NCBI GenBank assembly: GCA_025456165.1
Contig: JALOLI010000053.1
Coordinates: 1-7,962, forward strand
Source: Acidimicrobiia bacterium
GTDB taxonomy: Bacteria; Actinomycetota; Acidimicrobiia; UBA5794; UBA11373
Direction of reading: 5' to 3'
DNA length: 7,962 bases
In this document: positions 1 to 5,981 of the stretch, in pieces
Layout of the letters: each line of letters opens with the position of its first letter
Numbering within the stretch: the first letter of the stretch is position 1
Translations under genes and position numbers: made by a program
The notes under the pieces: generated by a model
Databases searched by the model: none
What the model saw: the letters and a program-made list of their open reading frames with translations, nothing else
Told to the model about the DNA's origin: nothing

Positions 1-2234
1 GGGGAAGATGCCCTCGGCGGGGGGCTGGGGAGGCCGCTGCATGACGGCGGGCTCGGGGGGCTCCAGGCCCAGTCCCAGGCCCAGCAGGCCGTCCGTCAGC
101 AGGTTGAGCCAGAGAAGCTGCAGGGGCAGGAGGGGGACGGCCGTGCCCAGGAAGGGGGCGAGCAGCATCACCAGGACCTTGCCGATGTTGCCGGCCACCG
201 AGAAGCGAACGAACTTGCGGATGTTGGCGTAGACGGTGCGCCCCTCGCTCACCGCGCTCACGATGGTGGCGAAGTTGTCGTCGAGGAGCACCATGTCGGC
301 GGCCTCCTTGGCGACATCGGTGCCGGTGATCCCCATGGCGACCCCGATGTCGGCCCGGCGCAGCGCCGGGGCGTCGTTGACCCCGTCGCCGGTCATCGCC
401 ACGACGTGGCCCTCGTGCTGCAGCGCCTCGACGATGCGCAGCTTGTGCTCGGGGGACACCCGGGCGAAGACGCGGGTGTCGGCCACCGCCCGGCGCAGCT
501 CCTCCACGGAGAGGCGCTCGAGGTCGGTCCCGGTGAGGGCGTGGTCGTCGGCGGCGATGCCCAGCTGGCGGGCGATCTCGAGAGCGGTGAGCGGGTGGTC
601 TCCCGTGATCATGGCGGGCTGGATGCCGGCGGCCCGGCAGATGGCCACCGCTTCGGCCACCTCGGGCGCCGGGCCAGGCGCTCCTCGGCGGCGGCGATGC
701 GGAGGCGCCAGGCATCGTCGATGGGTTGAGCGGCGCCTTCCACCCAGACCCGGCTCGACAGGGCCAGCAGTCCCTCGGCGCTGCCCTTGGTGAAGGCCAC
801 GCTCTGGTGGCTGCCCGGCTCGAGACCGGGGAGCAGGGCGGGGTCGTGGCCGCCCAGCCGGTGGACGGTGGTCATGCGCTTGCGGTCTGAGTCGAAGGGA
901 ACCTCCGCCTGGCGGGGCAGGGCCTCGTCCAGGTGGGCCTTCCAGTAGCCCATGGCGGCGGCCGCCGCCACCAGGGCGCCTTCGGTGGGGTCGCCGACGG
1001 TGTGATGCGTGCCGTCCTCTCCTTCCACCAGGCGGGCGTCGTTGCAGAGGGCGCCGCCCACGGCGGCAAGTGACAGGGCGGAGGCCGCCGGGGCGCCGGG
1101 GTTGTGGCGGGCCCGGACCGACCCATCCCGCCCCACGTCCTGAGTGAGGTCGAGTTCGTGGTCGGCGACGTCGAGCACGACGACCGTCATCCGGTTCTCG
1201 GTGAGGGTGCCGGTCTTGTCGGAGCAGATGATGGTCACCGAGCCCAGCGTCTCCACTGCGGGCAGGCGGCGGATCAGGGCGGCCCGGGCCAGCATGCGCT
1301 GTGCTCCGAGAGCCAGGGTGATGGTGACCACGGCCGGCAGGCCTTCGGGGATGACGGCGACCGCCACCGAGACCGCGGTCAGCAGCAGGTGGCGCACGTC
1401 GTCGCCCCGCCACAGGCCCAGTGCGAAGACGAGGGCGGCGACCACCAGACCGGCCAGAGCGAGGACCCGGCCCACCCGGTCGAGGCGGCGCTGCAGCGGA
1501 GTGGGGCCCTCTCGCGTCTCCTGGAGCAGGCCGGCGATCTTGCCCAGTTCGGTGCCCATGCCGGTGGCCACCACTAGGGCGGTGCCGCGGCCCTGGGTCA
1601 CGATGGTGCCCATGAAGGCGAGGTTGCGGCGATCCCCGAGCGGCAGGCCCGCCACGTCGAGGGCCTCGGTCTGCTTGGTTATGGGCTCCGACTCGCCGGT
1701 GAGGGCGGCCTCCTGGATGCGGAGTCCGGCGGCCTCGGCCAGGCGGATGTCGGCGGGCACCAGGTCCCCGGCCTCCAGCAGGACCAGGTCGCCGGGCACG
1801 AGGTGGCGAGCGGGGACGTTGCTGGGCCTTCCCGCGCGCACCACAGTGACCTCGGGCACGGCGAGGCGCTTCAGGGCGGCGATGGCCTTTTCGGCCTTGT
1901 ACTCCTGGAAGGTGCCCAGCAGGACGAAGAGCACGACGATGGCCCCGATGGCAACGGTGTTCTTGACGTCGCCGAGGGCGGCGGCGAGGCCGGCCGCGGC
2001 CAGCAGCACCAGGACCATGGTGGCCCGCACCTGGTCGAGGAGGATGCCCAGAGGGGACCGGCCGGCCGAGCCCTGGAGCTCGTTGGGTCCGTGACGCTCG
2101 AGGCGGCCGGCGGCCTCCTCGGGGGCGAGGCCCTGCACGGCGTTGGTGTCCAGGCGTCGCGCGGCTTCGGCAACGGAGAGCAGATGCCAGGCGGCTGGTG
2201 CGGTGTCGGGGGCGTTGGTCAAAGAGGAAGACAT
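1..2234 (-). pseudogene. P2-type cation (Ca2+-like) transporting ATPase, internally deleted and frameshifted, 3' end outside window
   Basis: This is a membrane pump that would couple ATP hydrolysis to cation export. From ATG 2234 the first frame runs 521 residues: a cation-ATPase N-terminal domain (about 15-60), helices M1-M2 (about 70-110), the actuator domain with TGES (179-182), helix M4 with PEGL (296-299), the phosphorylation motif DKTGTLT (Asp339), and nucleotide-domain CNDA (397-400), GDPTE (414-418) and KGSAE (483-487). Near 672-663 the reading frame changes. The second frame (663 to 1) continues with [14 protein letters not shown], helix M5 and helix M6 (NLLTDG), and is open to the window edge. 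Between the halves the family has roughly 40 residues (the G-RVLA and GLVG-DPPR stretch) that are absent here. The first frame alone runs into a stop at 609. SERCA site-II residues in M4 and M6 are kept, but a lysine stands where SERCA has Glu771. An assembly error is the main alternative to a true pseudogene. Confidence 0.85.
658..680 (-). other. Deletion and frameshift junction in the P-type ATPase
   Basis: Read on the minus strand, the first frame gives EERLA up to 672 and then nonsense ending at a TGA at 609. The second frame gives PEVAEAV from about 666, directly matching the residues that follow DPPR in P2 ATPases. The two frames meet within about 10 bp, so there is no room for the conserved G-RVLA and GLVG-DPPR block that normally lies between them. 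The simplest reading is a deletion of roughly 100-150 bp that is not a multiple of three. The junction is GC-rich (CTGGCCCGGCGCCC), which would suit slippage between short repeats, but the parent sequence is not visible here. A collapsed or erroneous assembly would look the same. Confidence 0.8.
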
Positions 2235-2250
2235 GAGGGTGGCGGCGGAG

Positions 2251-2256
2251 ATCGTA
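2251..2256 (-). promoter_or_regulatory. Candidate -10 element of the ATPase promoter (TACGAT)
   Basis: TACGAT on the minus strand fits the actinobacterial TANNNT -10 pattern. It ends 16 nt before the ATPase ATG at 2234, predicting a leader of about 9-10 nt. No convincing -35 hexamer or Shine-Dalgarno is visible. It faces the nth -10 on the other strand, which supports a divergent promoter pair. Confidence 0.4.
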
Positions 2257-2291
2257 CCGGCGCCGGGATCGAGAGTGGAGGGCCGGGCCGT

Positions 2292-2297
2292 TACGAT
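2292..2297 (+). promoter_or_regulatory. Candidate -10 element of a leaderless nth promoter (TACGAT)
   Basis: TACGAT ends 6 nt before GTG 2304 with no Shine-Dalgarno in between. Transcription would start at or next to the start codon, as in leaderless actinobacterial mRNAs. This is also the main argument for choosing GTG 2304 as the nth start. No clear -35 is seen. Confidence 0.45.
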
Positions 2298-2303
2298 CCG
2301 CCG

Positions 2304-2972
2304 GTGCCCTTGCCCACCTCCCCGGCGCCGGAAGAGGCGCGGCGGCGCGCCCGGACGATCCTCGGCCGCCTGAAGAAGCGCTACCCGCTCGCCGGCACCG
2401 CGCTGGAATACCGGGATCCCTGGCAACTGCTGGTGGCCACGGTCCTGAGCGCCCAGACCACCGACGCCAACGTCAACCGGGTGACCCCCCGGCTCTTCGC
2501 CCGCTGGCCGTCAGCCGAGGACCTGGCCGAGGCGGATCCGGAGGAGGTCGAGGCGGTCGTCCACTCCACCGGCTACTACCGGCAGAAGACCCGGTCGATC
2601 ATCAGCCTGAGCGCCGACCTCGTGGAGCGGTTCGGCGGGGAGGTCCCCGGCGACATGGCGGCCCTGACCGGCCTGCGCGGGGTGGGGCGCAAGACGGCCA
2701 GCGTGGTCCTGGCGGAGGCCTTCGGCAGCCCGGCAATAGCGGTCGACACCCATGTGGGGCGCGTCGCCCGGCGCCTCGGCCTGAGCCGCCAGCAGGACCC
2801 CGCCAAGGTGGAGGCCGACCTGCGGGCGCTGTACCCGCGGCGGGAGTGGGCCGGGATCTCGATGCGCTTCATCCTCTTCGGGCGCGAGGTCTGCGCGGCG
2901 CGCCGGCCGCGCTGCGGCATCTGCCCGCTGGCAGATCGGTGCCCCTACCCCGGGAAGAACCCGGCCGGCTGA
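2304..2972 (+). CDS. nth: Endonuclease III, base-excision repair DNA glycosylase/AP lyase
   Basis: This 222-residue protein removes oxidized pyrimidines from DNA and cleaves the resulting abasic site, in the cytoplasm. Diagnostic features are the LSAQTTD segment (48-54), the helix-hairpin-helix [10 protein letters not shown] with catalytic Lys130 (121-130), and VDTHVGRV with catalytic Asp148. The C-terminal [4Fe-4S] ligands are Cys197, Cys204, Cys207 and Cys213, with the canonical C-X6-C-X2-C-X5-C spacing. Length is close to the usual 210-220 residues. GTG 2304 was chosen because homology begins just after it and because any farther upstream start would overlap the divergent ATPase gene. It is transcribed divergently from the ATPase and convergently with the MFS gene, so it is probably monocistronic. 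All key residues are present. Confidence 0.95.
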   Translation: MPLPTSPAPEEARRRARTILGRLKKRYPLAGTALEYRDPWQLLVATVLSAQTTDANVNRVTPRLFARWPSAEDLAEADPEEVEAVVHSTGYYRQKTRSIISLSADLVERFGGEVPGDMAALTGLRGVGRKTASVVLAEAFGSPAIAVDTHVGRVARRLGLSRQQDPAKVEADLRALYPRREWAGISMRFILFGREVCAARRPRCGICPLADRCPYPGKNPAG

Positions 2973-3017
2973 GGCCGGCGGGAGGGTCAGGGGGTACGCG
3001 AATAGGTCCGCCTCAGG

Positions 3018-3052
3018 GCCGGATGCCGCCCAACCGTCGGGCGGCATCCGGC
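3018..3052. terminator. Perfect hairpin between convergent nth and MFS genes, likely bidirectional terminator
   Basis: Left arm GCCGGATGCCGCCC (3018-3031) and right arm GGGCGGCATCCGGC (3039-3052) are perfect reverse complements of 14 bp around a 7-nt loop (AACCGTC). It lies 45 bp after the nth stop and 29 bp from the MFS stop, where one hairpin could end both transcripts. No T-tract follows on either strand, so it would be a U-less hairpin terminator of the kind reported for actinobacteria. A shorter GCCGGC/GCCGGC hairpin overlaps the nth stop codon (2964-2979). Confidence 0.7.
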
Positions 3053-3081
3053 GAGGGGCGGCGGCCCATTGGCGCACCCCC

Positions 3082-4347
3082 TCACGGGGACGGGGTGGTA
3101 TCGGAGGCGAGCAGGTCCGCTCCGCGCGTCTCGGGCAGGAGCAGGAGCAGCCCGGATGAGGCGAGCAGCAGGCCGCCCAGGCCGGCGATGGTCACCGGCA
3201 CCCCCCAGGCGCCGATGATGAAGCGCCCGGCCAGGAATCCCATGAGCCCGCCGAAGATGCCGGCGTTGACCAGCCAGGCCCCGGCGGTGGCGCGCACCCC
3301 GGTCGGGAACAACTCCGCCCGCTGGGCGGTGAAGGCGGCAGCGAACGCCGAAGAGCCCAGGATCGAGAGGAAGATGCCCAGGCCCATGGCCCAGCCGGCT
3401 TCAGTGAAGAAGGCCAGGACGCCGCCGGCGACGCCGATGACCATCGTGACGGCTTCTGTGGGGCGCCTTCCGATGAGATCGGCCGCCCGGCCCCCGGCGA
3501 GCAGGCCGAGGGGCACGGCCGGGGTGCTGGCCAGGACCAGGAGGAGGGTGGCCCCGCCCTGCGCCCAGCCGAGGTCGTCGACCAGTCGCGGGTTGATGAA
3601 GGCGGCGGCCGGGCCGGTGAAGGCGGCCACGGTGAACGACAGGCCGGCCATGGGCCAGAACCGGCGGGCCAGGCCCCCGCGCAGGGCAGCGAACAGGGCG
3701 CCGTGGGCTCCTCTGCGGAAGGCGCGGGACTCCCGCAGTCGCACGATCAGGAGAGGGAGCAGGAGCAGCGGCAGCGCGGCGACGCCGAACAGGGCGCGCC
3801 AGGCCTCGTCGCTCCGCTGTGCCAGGGTGGTGATGATGAGCCCGAAGCCGGTGCCCAGGCTCAGGCCGAGGGCGAAGAAACCCGAGGCGTAGCCGCGCGC
3901 CGCCGGGTTGATCTCCTCCGCGACCACCAGCAGACCGAGTGAGCCCAGGGCGATCGTGCCGATGCGGGCCACCCCCTGGAGGCCGGTGAAGGCGGCGAAG
4001 TTGGGAGCGAAGGCCGTGGCCAGGTTGGCGAGGGGAAGGATGGCGAAGGCGACGAGAAGGGGGCCGCGCCGGCCGCGCCGGTCCGCCCACCAGGCCAGTG
4101 CCAGGGCCAGGAGGGAGGTGGCCCGCACGATGACCTCGGCGTCGGCGATCCCCTGGTCGCTCAGCCCGAAGGTGTCCCTGGTGTAGGCCAGGGTGTGGGT
4201 GAAGACGTTGGCCGACCACCCCTGGGAGAAGGCGACCGCCGCCAGCAGGAGGAGGATGCCCCACTCGGAGCGGGTCAGGGGCACCGGGGGCGCCAGCGAG
4301 GCGAGGGCCTCGCCCAGACGGCGGCGGGCGGGCTGCGGAGAGGGCAC
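3082..4347 (-). CDS. Major facilitator superfamily transporter, sugar-porter-like
   Basis: This 421-residue inner-membrane secondary transporter moves an unidentified substrate. About 12 hydrophobic segments can be traced, with a charged loop after the sixth (about 203-230). A motif-A-like loop follows TM2 (ADRRGRRG, 88-95), and its copy in the second half reads GGRAADLIGRRP (285-296). ELFPTGVR (345-352) and PETRG (405-409) near the C-terminus resemble signatures of the sugar/metabolite porter group. GTG 4347 was chosen because a TAACCT -10 sits 7 nt before it, while the farther ATG at 4431 would overlap the start of the divergent ccdA gene. The N-terminus up to about residue 28 is cytosolic and rich in Pro and Arg. 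The substrate cannot be read from sequence; an aromatic acid, sugar or drug are all possible. Confidence 0.88.
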   Translation of the reverse strand: MPSPQPARRRLGEALASLAPPVPLTRSEWGILLLLAAVAFSQGWSANVFTHTLAYTRDTFGLSDQGIADAEVIVRATSLLALALAWWADRRGRRGPLLVAFAILPLANLATAFAPNFAAFTGLQGVARIGTIALGSLGLLVVAEEINPAARGYASGFFALGLSLGTGFGLIITTLAQRSDEAWRALFGVAALPLLLLPLLIVRLRESRAFRRGAHGALFAALRGGLARRFWPMAGLSFTVAAFTGPAAAFINPRLVDDLGWAQGGATLLLVLASTPAVPLGLLAGGRAADLIGRRPTEAVTMVIGVAGGVLAFFTEAGWAMGLGIFLSILGSSAFAAAFTAQRAELFPTGVRATAGAWLVNAGIFGGLMGFLAGRFIIGAWGVPVTIAGLGGLLLASSGLLLLLPETRGADLLASDTTPSP

Positions 4348-4354
4348 CGCGAGG

Positions 4355-4360
4355 AGGTTA
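4355..4360 (-). promoter_or_regulatory. Candidate -10 element of a leaderless MFS promoter (TAACCT)
   Basis: On the minus strand TAACCT ends 7 nt before GTG 4347, and the 7 intervening bases (CCTCGCG) contain no ribosome binding site. This fits leaderless transcription and decides the start. A -35 hexamer is not recognizable. Confidence 0.45.
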
Positions 4361-4392
4361 CCCCGGGAACAGGGGCGGGCCGGCCGGGGTTC

Positions 4393-4398
4393 TAGCGT
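4393..4398 (+). promoter_or_regulatory. Candidate -10 element of the ccdA promoter (TAGCGT), with RBS GGGGAG at 4411-4416
   Basis: TAGCGT fits TANNNT and ends 22 nt before GTG 4421, predicting a leader of about 15 nt. Within that leader GGGGAG lies 4 nt before the start codon, so this gene appears to be leadered, unlike its divergent neighbour. No convincing -35 is visible. Confidence 0.4.
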
Positions 4399-4420
4399 CC
4401 TCCGACCCTCGGGGAGCAAC

Positions 4421-5185
4421 GTGGAGATCACCGGCCTGAACCTGATCAGCCTGGTTGCGGCGTTCGGGTTCGGGGCGCTCTCGTTCCTGTCGCCGTGCGT
4501 CCTGCCGCTGCTGCCCGGCTACCTCAGCATGATGTCGGGATACTCGGCCGCCGACCTCAGCGAGAGCCGGGCCTCGACGCGGCGCATGCTCCGGGTGACT
4601 CTGCTCTTCGTGGCCGGTTTCACCACGGTGTTCGTCGCCCTGGGAGCGGCGGCGACGACCGTGGGCCGGGCGCTCTTGCGCAACCAGCAGGCCTTCACCA
4701 CTGCCGCCGGGTGGCTGGTGGTGGCCATGGGCCTCTTCCTGGCCATCACCGCGGTCTGGACGCCGCGGTTCCTGCTCCCCCTCTTGCGCGAGCACCGGGT
4801 CGAGGTGCGCCCTTCGCGCCTGGGAGCCTGGGCCCCGCCCCTGATGGGGGCGGCGTTCGGTTTCGGCTGGACCCCATGCATCGGGCCCACCCTGGGCAGC
4901 ATCCTGGCCCTGACCGCCGTCGGGCAGGAGGGCACCACGGTGGCGGCCGGGATGGTGCTGCTGGCCGTCTTCTCGCTCGGGCTCGGCCTGCCGTTCGTGC
5001 TCGCCGGCTTGGGCATGGGCCGGGCCCTGCGCCTCCTGGCCCGGTTCCGGGCCTGGCTGCGCCCCATCACGGTGGTGTCCGGGCTGTTGCTGGCCGGGTT
5101 CGGGGTGCTGATGGTCACGGGCCACCTGGTCGACCTGAACCGCTGGTTCCAGCAGCACCTGCCCGACTGGCTCTGGAACTGGTGA
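4421..5185 (+). CDS. ccdA: CcdA-type cytochrome c biogenesis / thiol-disulfide electron transfer membrane protein
   Basis: This 254-residue membrane protein of the CcdA/DsbD-transmembrane family would carry electrons from cytoplasmic thioredoxin across the membrane to extracytoplasmic thiols, as used in cytochrome c maturation. About six helices are visible (about 7-30, 57-82, 94-112, 137-165, 172-199, 213-234). The two redox cysteines sit in the hallmark motifs: Cys26 in SFLSPCVLPLLPGY and Cys153 in GFGWTPCIGPTLGSIL. GTG 4421 is preceded by GGGGAG with 4-nt spacing. Extension upstream would overlap the divergent MFS gene. No thioredoxin-like partner, ResB or CcsA gene lies next to it in the window, so a role in cytochrome c maturation specifically is inference; it could serve another extracellular thiol pathway. 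The C-terminal tail (about 235-254) is rich in Trp. Confidence 0.9.
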   Translation: MEITGLNLISLVAAFGFGALSFLSPCVLPLLPGYLSMMSGYSAADLSESRASTRRMLRVTLLFVAGFTTVFVALGAAATTVGRALLRNQQAFTTAAGWLVVAMGLFLAITAVWTPRFLLPLLREHRVEVRPSRLGAWAPPLMGAAFGFGWTPCIGPTLGSILALTAVGQEGTTVAAGMVLLAVFSLGLGLPFVLAGLGMGRALRLLARFRAWLRPITVVSGLLLAGFGVLMVTGHLVDLNRWFQQHLPDWLWNW

Positions 5186-5305
5186 CCGGTCCTCTACTCT
5201 CTCGGCTTGGGTGATGCGCTCGCAGCCGGGGTCCCATCCAAGGTTCACCCCGGCCTTACAGACTTCTAACCCTCCCGGCAGATGATGGGGGGTCGAGGAG
5301 GCAAG
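5186..5305 (+). promoter_or_regulatory. Intergenic control region before the two-component operon, with strong RBS at 5295-5301
   Basis: GAGGAGG (5295-5301) lies 4 nt before GTG 5306 and supports that start over ATG 5282. A possible promoter is TTCACC (5244-5249), 17 nt, then TAACCC (5267-5272); the -10 lacks the final T, so this is weak. TACTCT (5195-5200) is an alternative -10 giving a leader of about 100 nt. TTCAC (5244), TTACA (5256) and TTCTA (5264) are loosely similar but lack the regular 11-bp phase expected of OmpR-family sites. No strong terminator for ccdA is visible, so some readthrough into the regulator gene is possible. Confidence 0.35.
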
Positions 5306-5980
5306 GTGGCGAGCGGCGGAGTAGTGCTGCTGATCGAGGACGAAGAGGCGATCGCCGACCTGATACGGATGTACTTCGAACAGGACGGCTTCCGCCTGGT
5401 CCACGCCGCGGACGGGCCCGCCGGTCTCAACGCGGTGCGCGACCGCAGCCCCCGGGTGGTCCTGCTCGACCTGGGCCTGCCCGGCATGGACGGCATCGAG
5501 GTGTGCCGTCGGATCCGGGCGACGAGCGATGTGCCGGTGATCATGCTTACGGCGCGTGATACCGAGGTAGACAAGATCGTGGGCCTGGAGATCGGGGCCG
5601 ACGACTACGTCACCAAGCCGTTCTCCCCGCGAGAGTTGGTGGCCCGGGTGCGCGCCGTGCTCCGGCGCTCGGAGGAGGCGCCGCGGGCCCCGGCCGTCAT
5701 CGAGGTGGGCGACTGGGTGATCGACGGCGGCCGGCGCGAGGTAACCACCCCGGCAGGCGAGGTCGTGCGGCCCACCGCGCGGGAGTTCGATCTCCTCTGG
5801 TACCTGGCCGACAACCGGGGCCTGGTGCTCAGCCGGGCCCAGATCCTCGAGGCCGTCTGGGGCTACGACTACTTCGGGGAGACGCGAACGGTGGATGTGC
5901 ACGTGCGCCAGTTGCGCAAGAAGCTGGAGGGGGTCCCGATCGAGACGGCCTGGGGCGTCGGGTATCGGATGGCGGGCTGA
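5306..5980 (+). CDS. OmpR/PhoB-family two-component response regulator
   Basis: This 224-residue cytoplasmic transcription factor is activated by phosphotransfer from the downstream kinase. The receiver domain (about 5-120) has the acidic pair Glu11-Asp12, phospho-acceptor Asp55 (LLDLGLPGMDG), Thr82 and Lys104 (TKPF). The C-terminal winged-helix DNA-binding domain (about 130-222) shows the family pattern LTAREFDLLWYL-like (VRPTAREFDLLWYL, 154-167), RAQILEAVWGYDY (177-189), RTVDVHVRQLRKKL (194-207) and a final GVGYRM. GTG 5306 is chosen for its GAGGAGG site and because it leaves five residues before the first strand. An upstream ATG at 5282 would add eight residues and cannot be excluded. The kinase gene starts 1 nt after its stop. 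All catalytic residues are intact. The regulon is unknown; it resembles the PhoP/MprA/PrrA-like regulators of actinobacteria. Confidence 0.95.
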   Translation: MASGGVVLLIEDEEAIADLIRMYFEQDGFRLVHAADGPAGLNAVRDRSPRVVLLDLGLPGMDGIEVCRRIRATSDVPVIMLTARDTEVDKIVGLEIGADDYVTKPFSPRELVARVRAVLRRSEEAPRAPAVIEVGDWVIDGGRREVTTPAGEVVRPTAREFDLLWYLADNRGLVLSRAQILEAVWGYDYFGETRTVDVHVRQLRKKLEGVPIETAWGVGYRMAG

Positions 5981-5981
5981 G

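Noticed and set aside
658..680. Programmed ribosomal frameshift in the ATPase
   Set aside because: There is no slippery heptamer, and the conserved protein segment between the halves is absent, so shifting frame would not restore a normal pump.
236..793. Plus-strand open frames opposite the ATPase 3' half
   Set aside because: The minus strand in the frame ending at position 1 encodes clear P-type ATPase motifs ([14 protein letters not shown]). The plus-strand frames are Ser/Arg/Ala-rich shadows.
1803..2303. N-terminal extension of nth by about 167 residues in the same frame
   Set aside because: It would overlap the 5' part of the divergent ATPase gene, has no endonuclease III homology, and a TACGAT -10 lies 6 nt before GTG 2304.
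4193..4420. N-terminal extension of ccdA in the same frame
   Set aside because: It overlaps the MFS gene on the other strand and encodes Arg-rich non-membrane sequence; GTG 4421 has a ribosome site and matches the family start.
5244..5268. Three loosely similar TT-rich pentamers upstream of the response regulator as autoregulatory binding sites
   Set aside because: Spacing of 12 and 8 bp does not match the regular repeat of OmpR/PhoB-family sites and the sequence similarity is weak.
5214..5285. A 23-codon open frame (ATG 5214 to TGA 5285) that could be a leader peptide of the two-component operon
   Set aside because: No ribosome binding site, no run of regulatory codons and no attenuator-like hairpin; short frames of this size are expected by chance.
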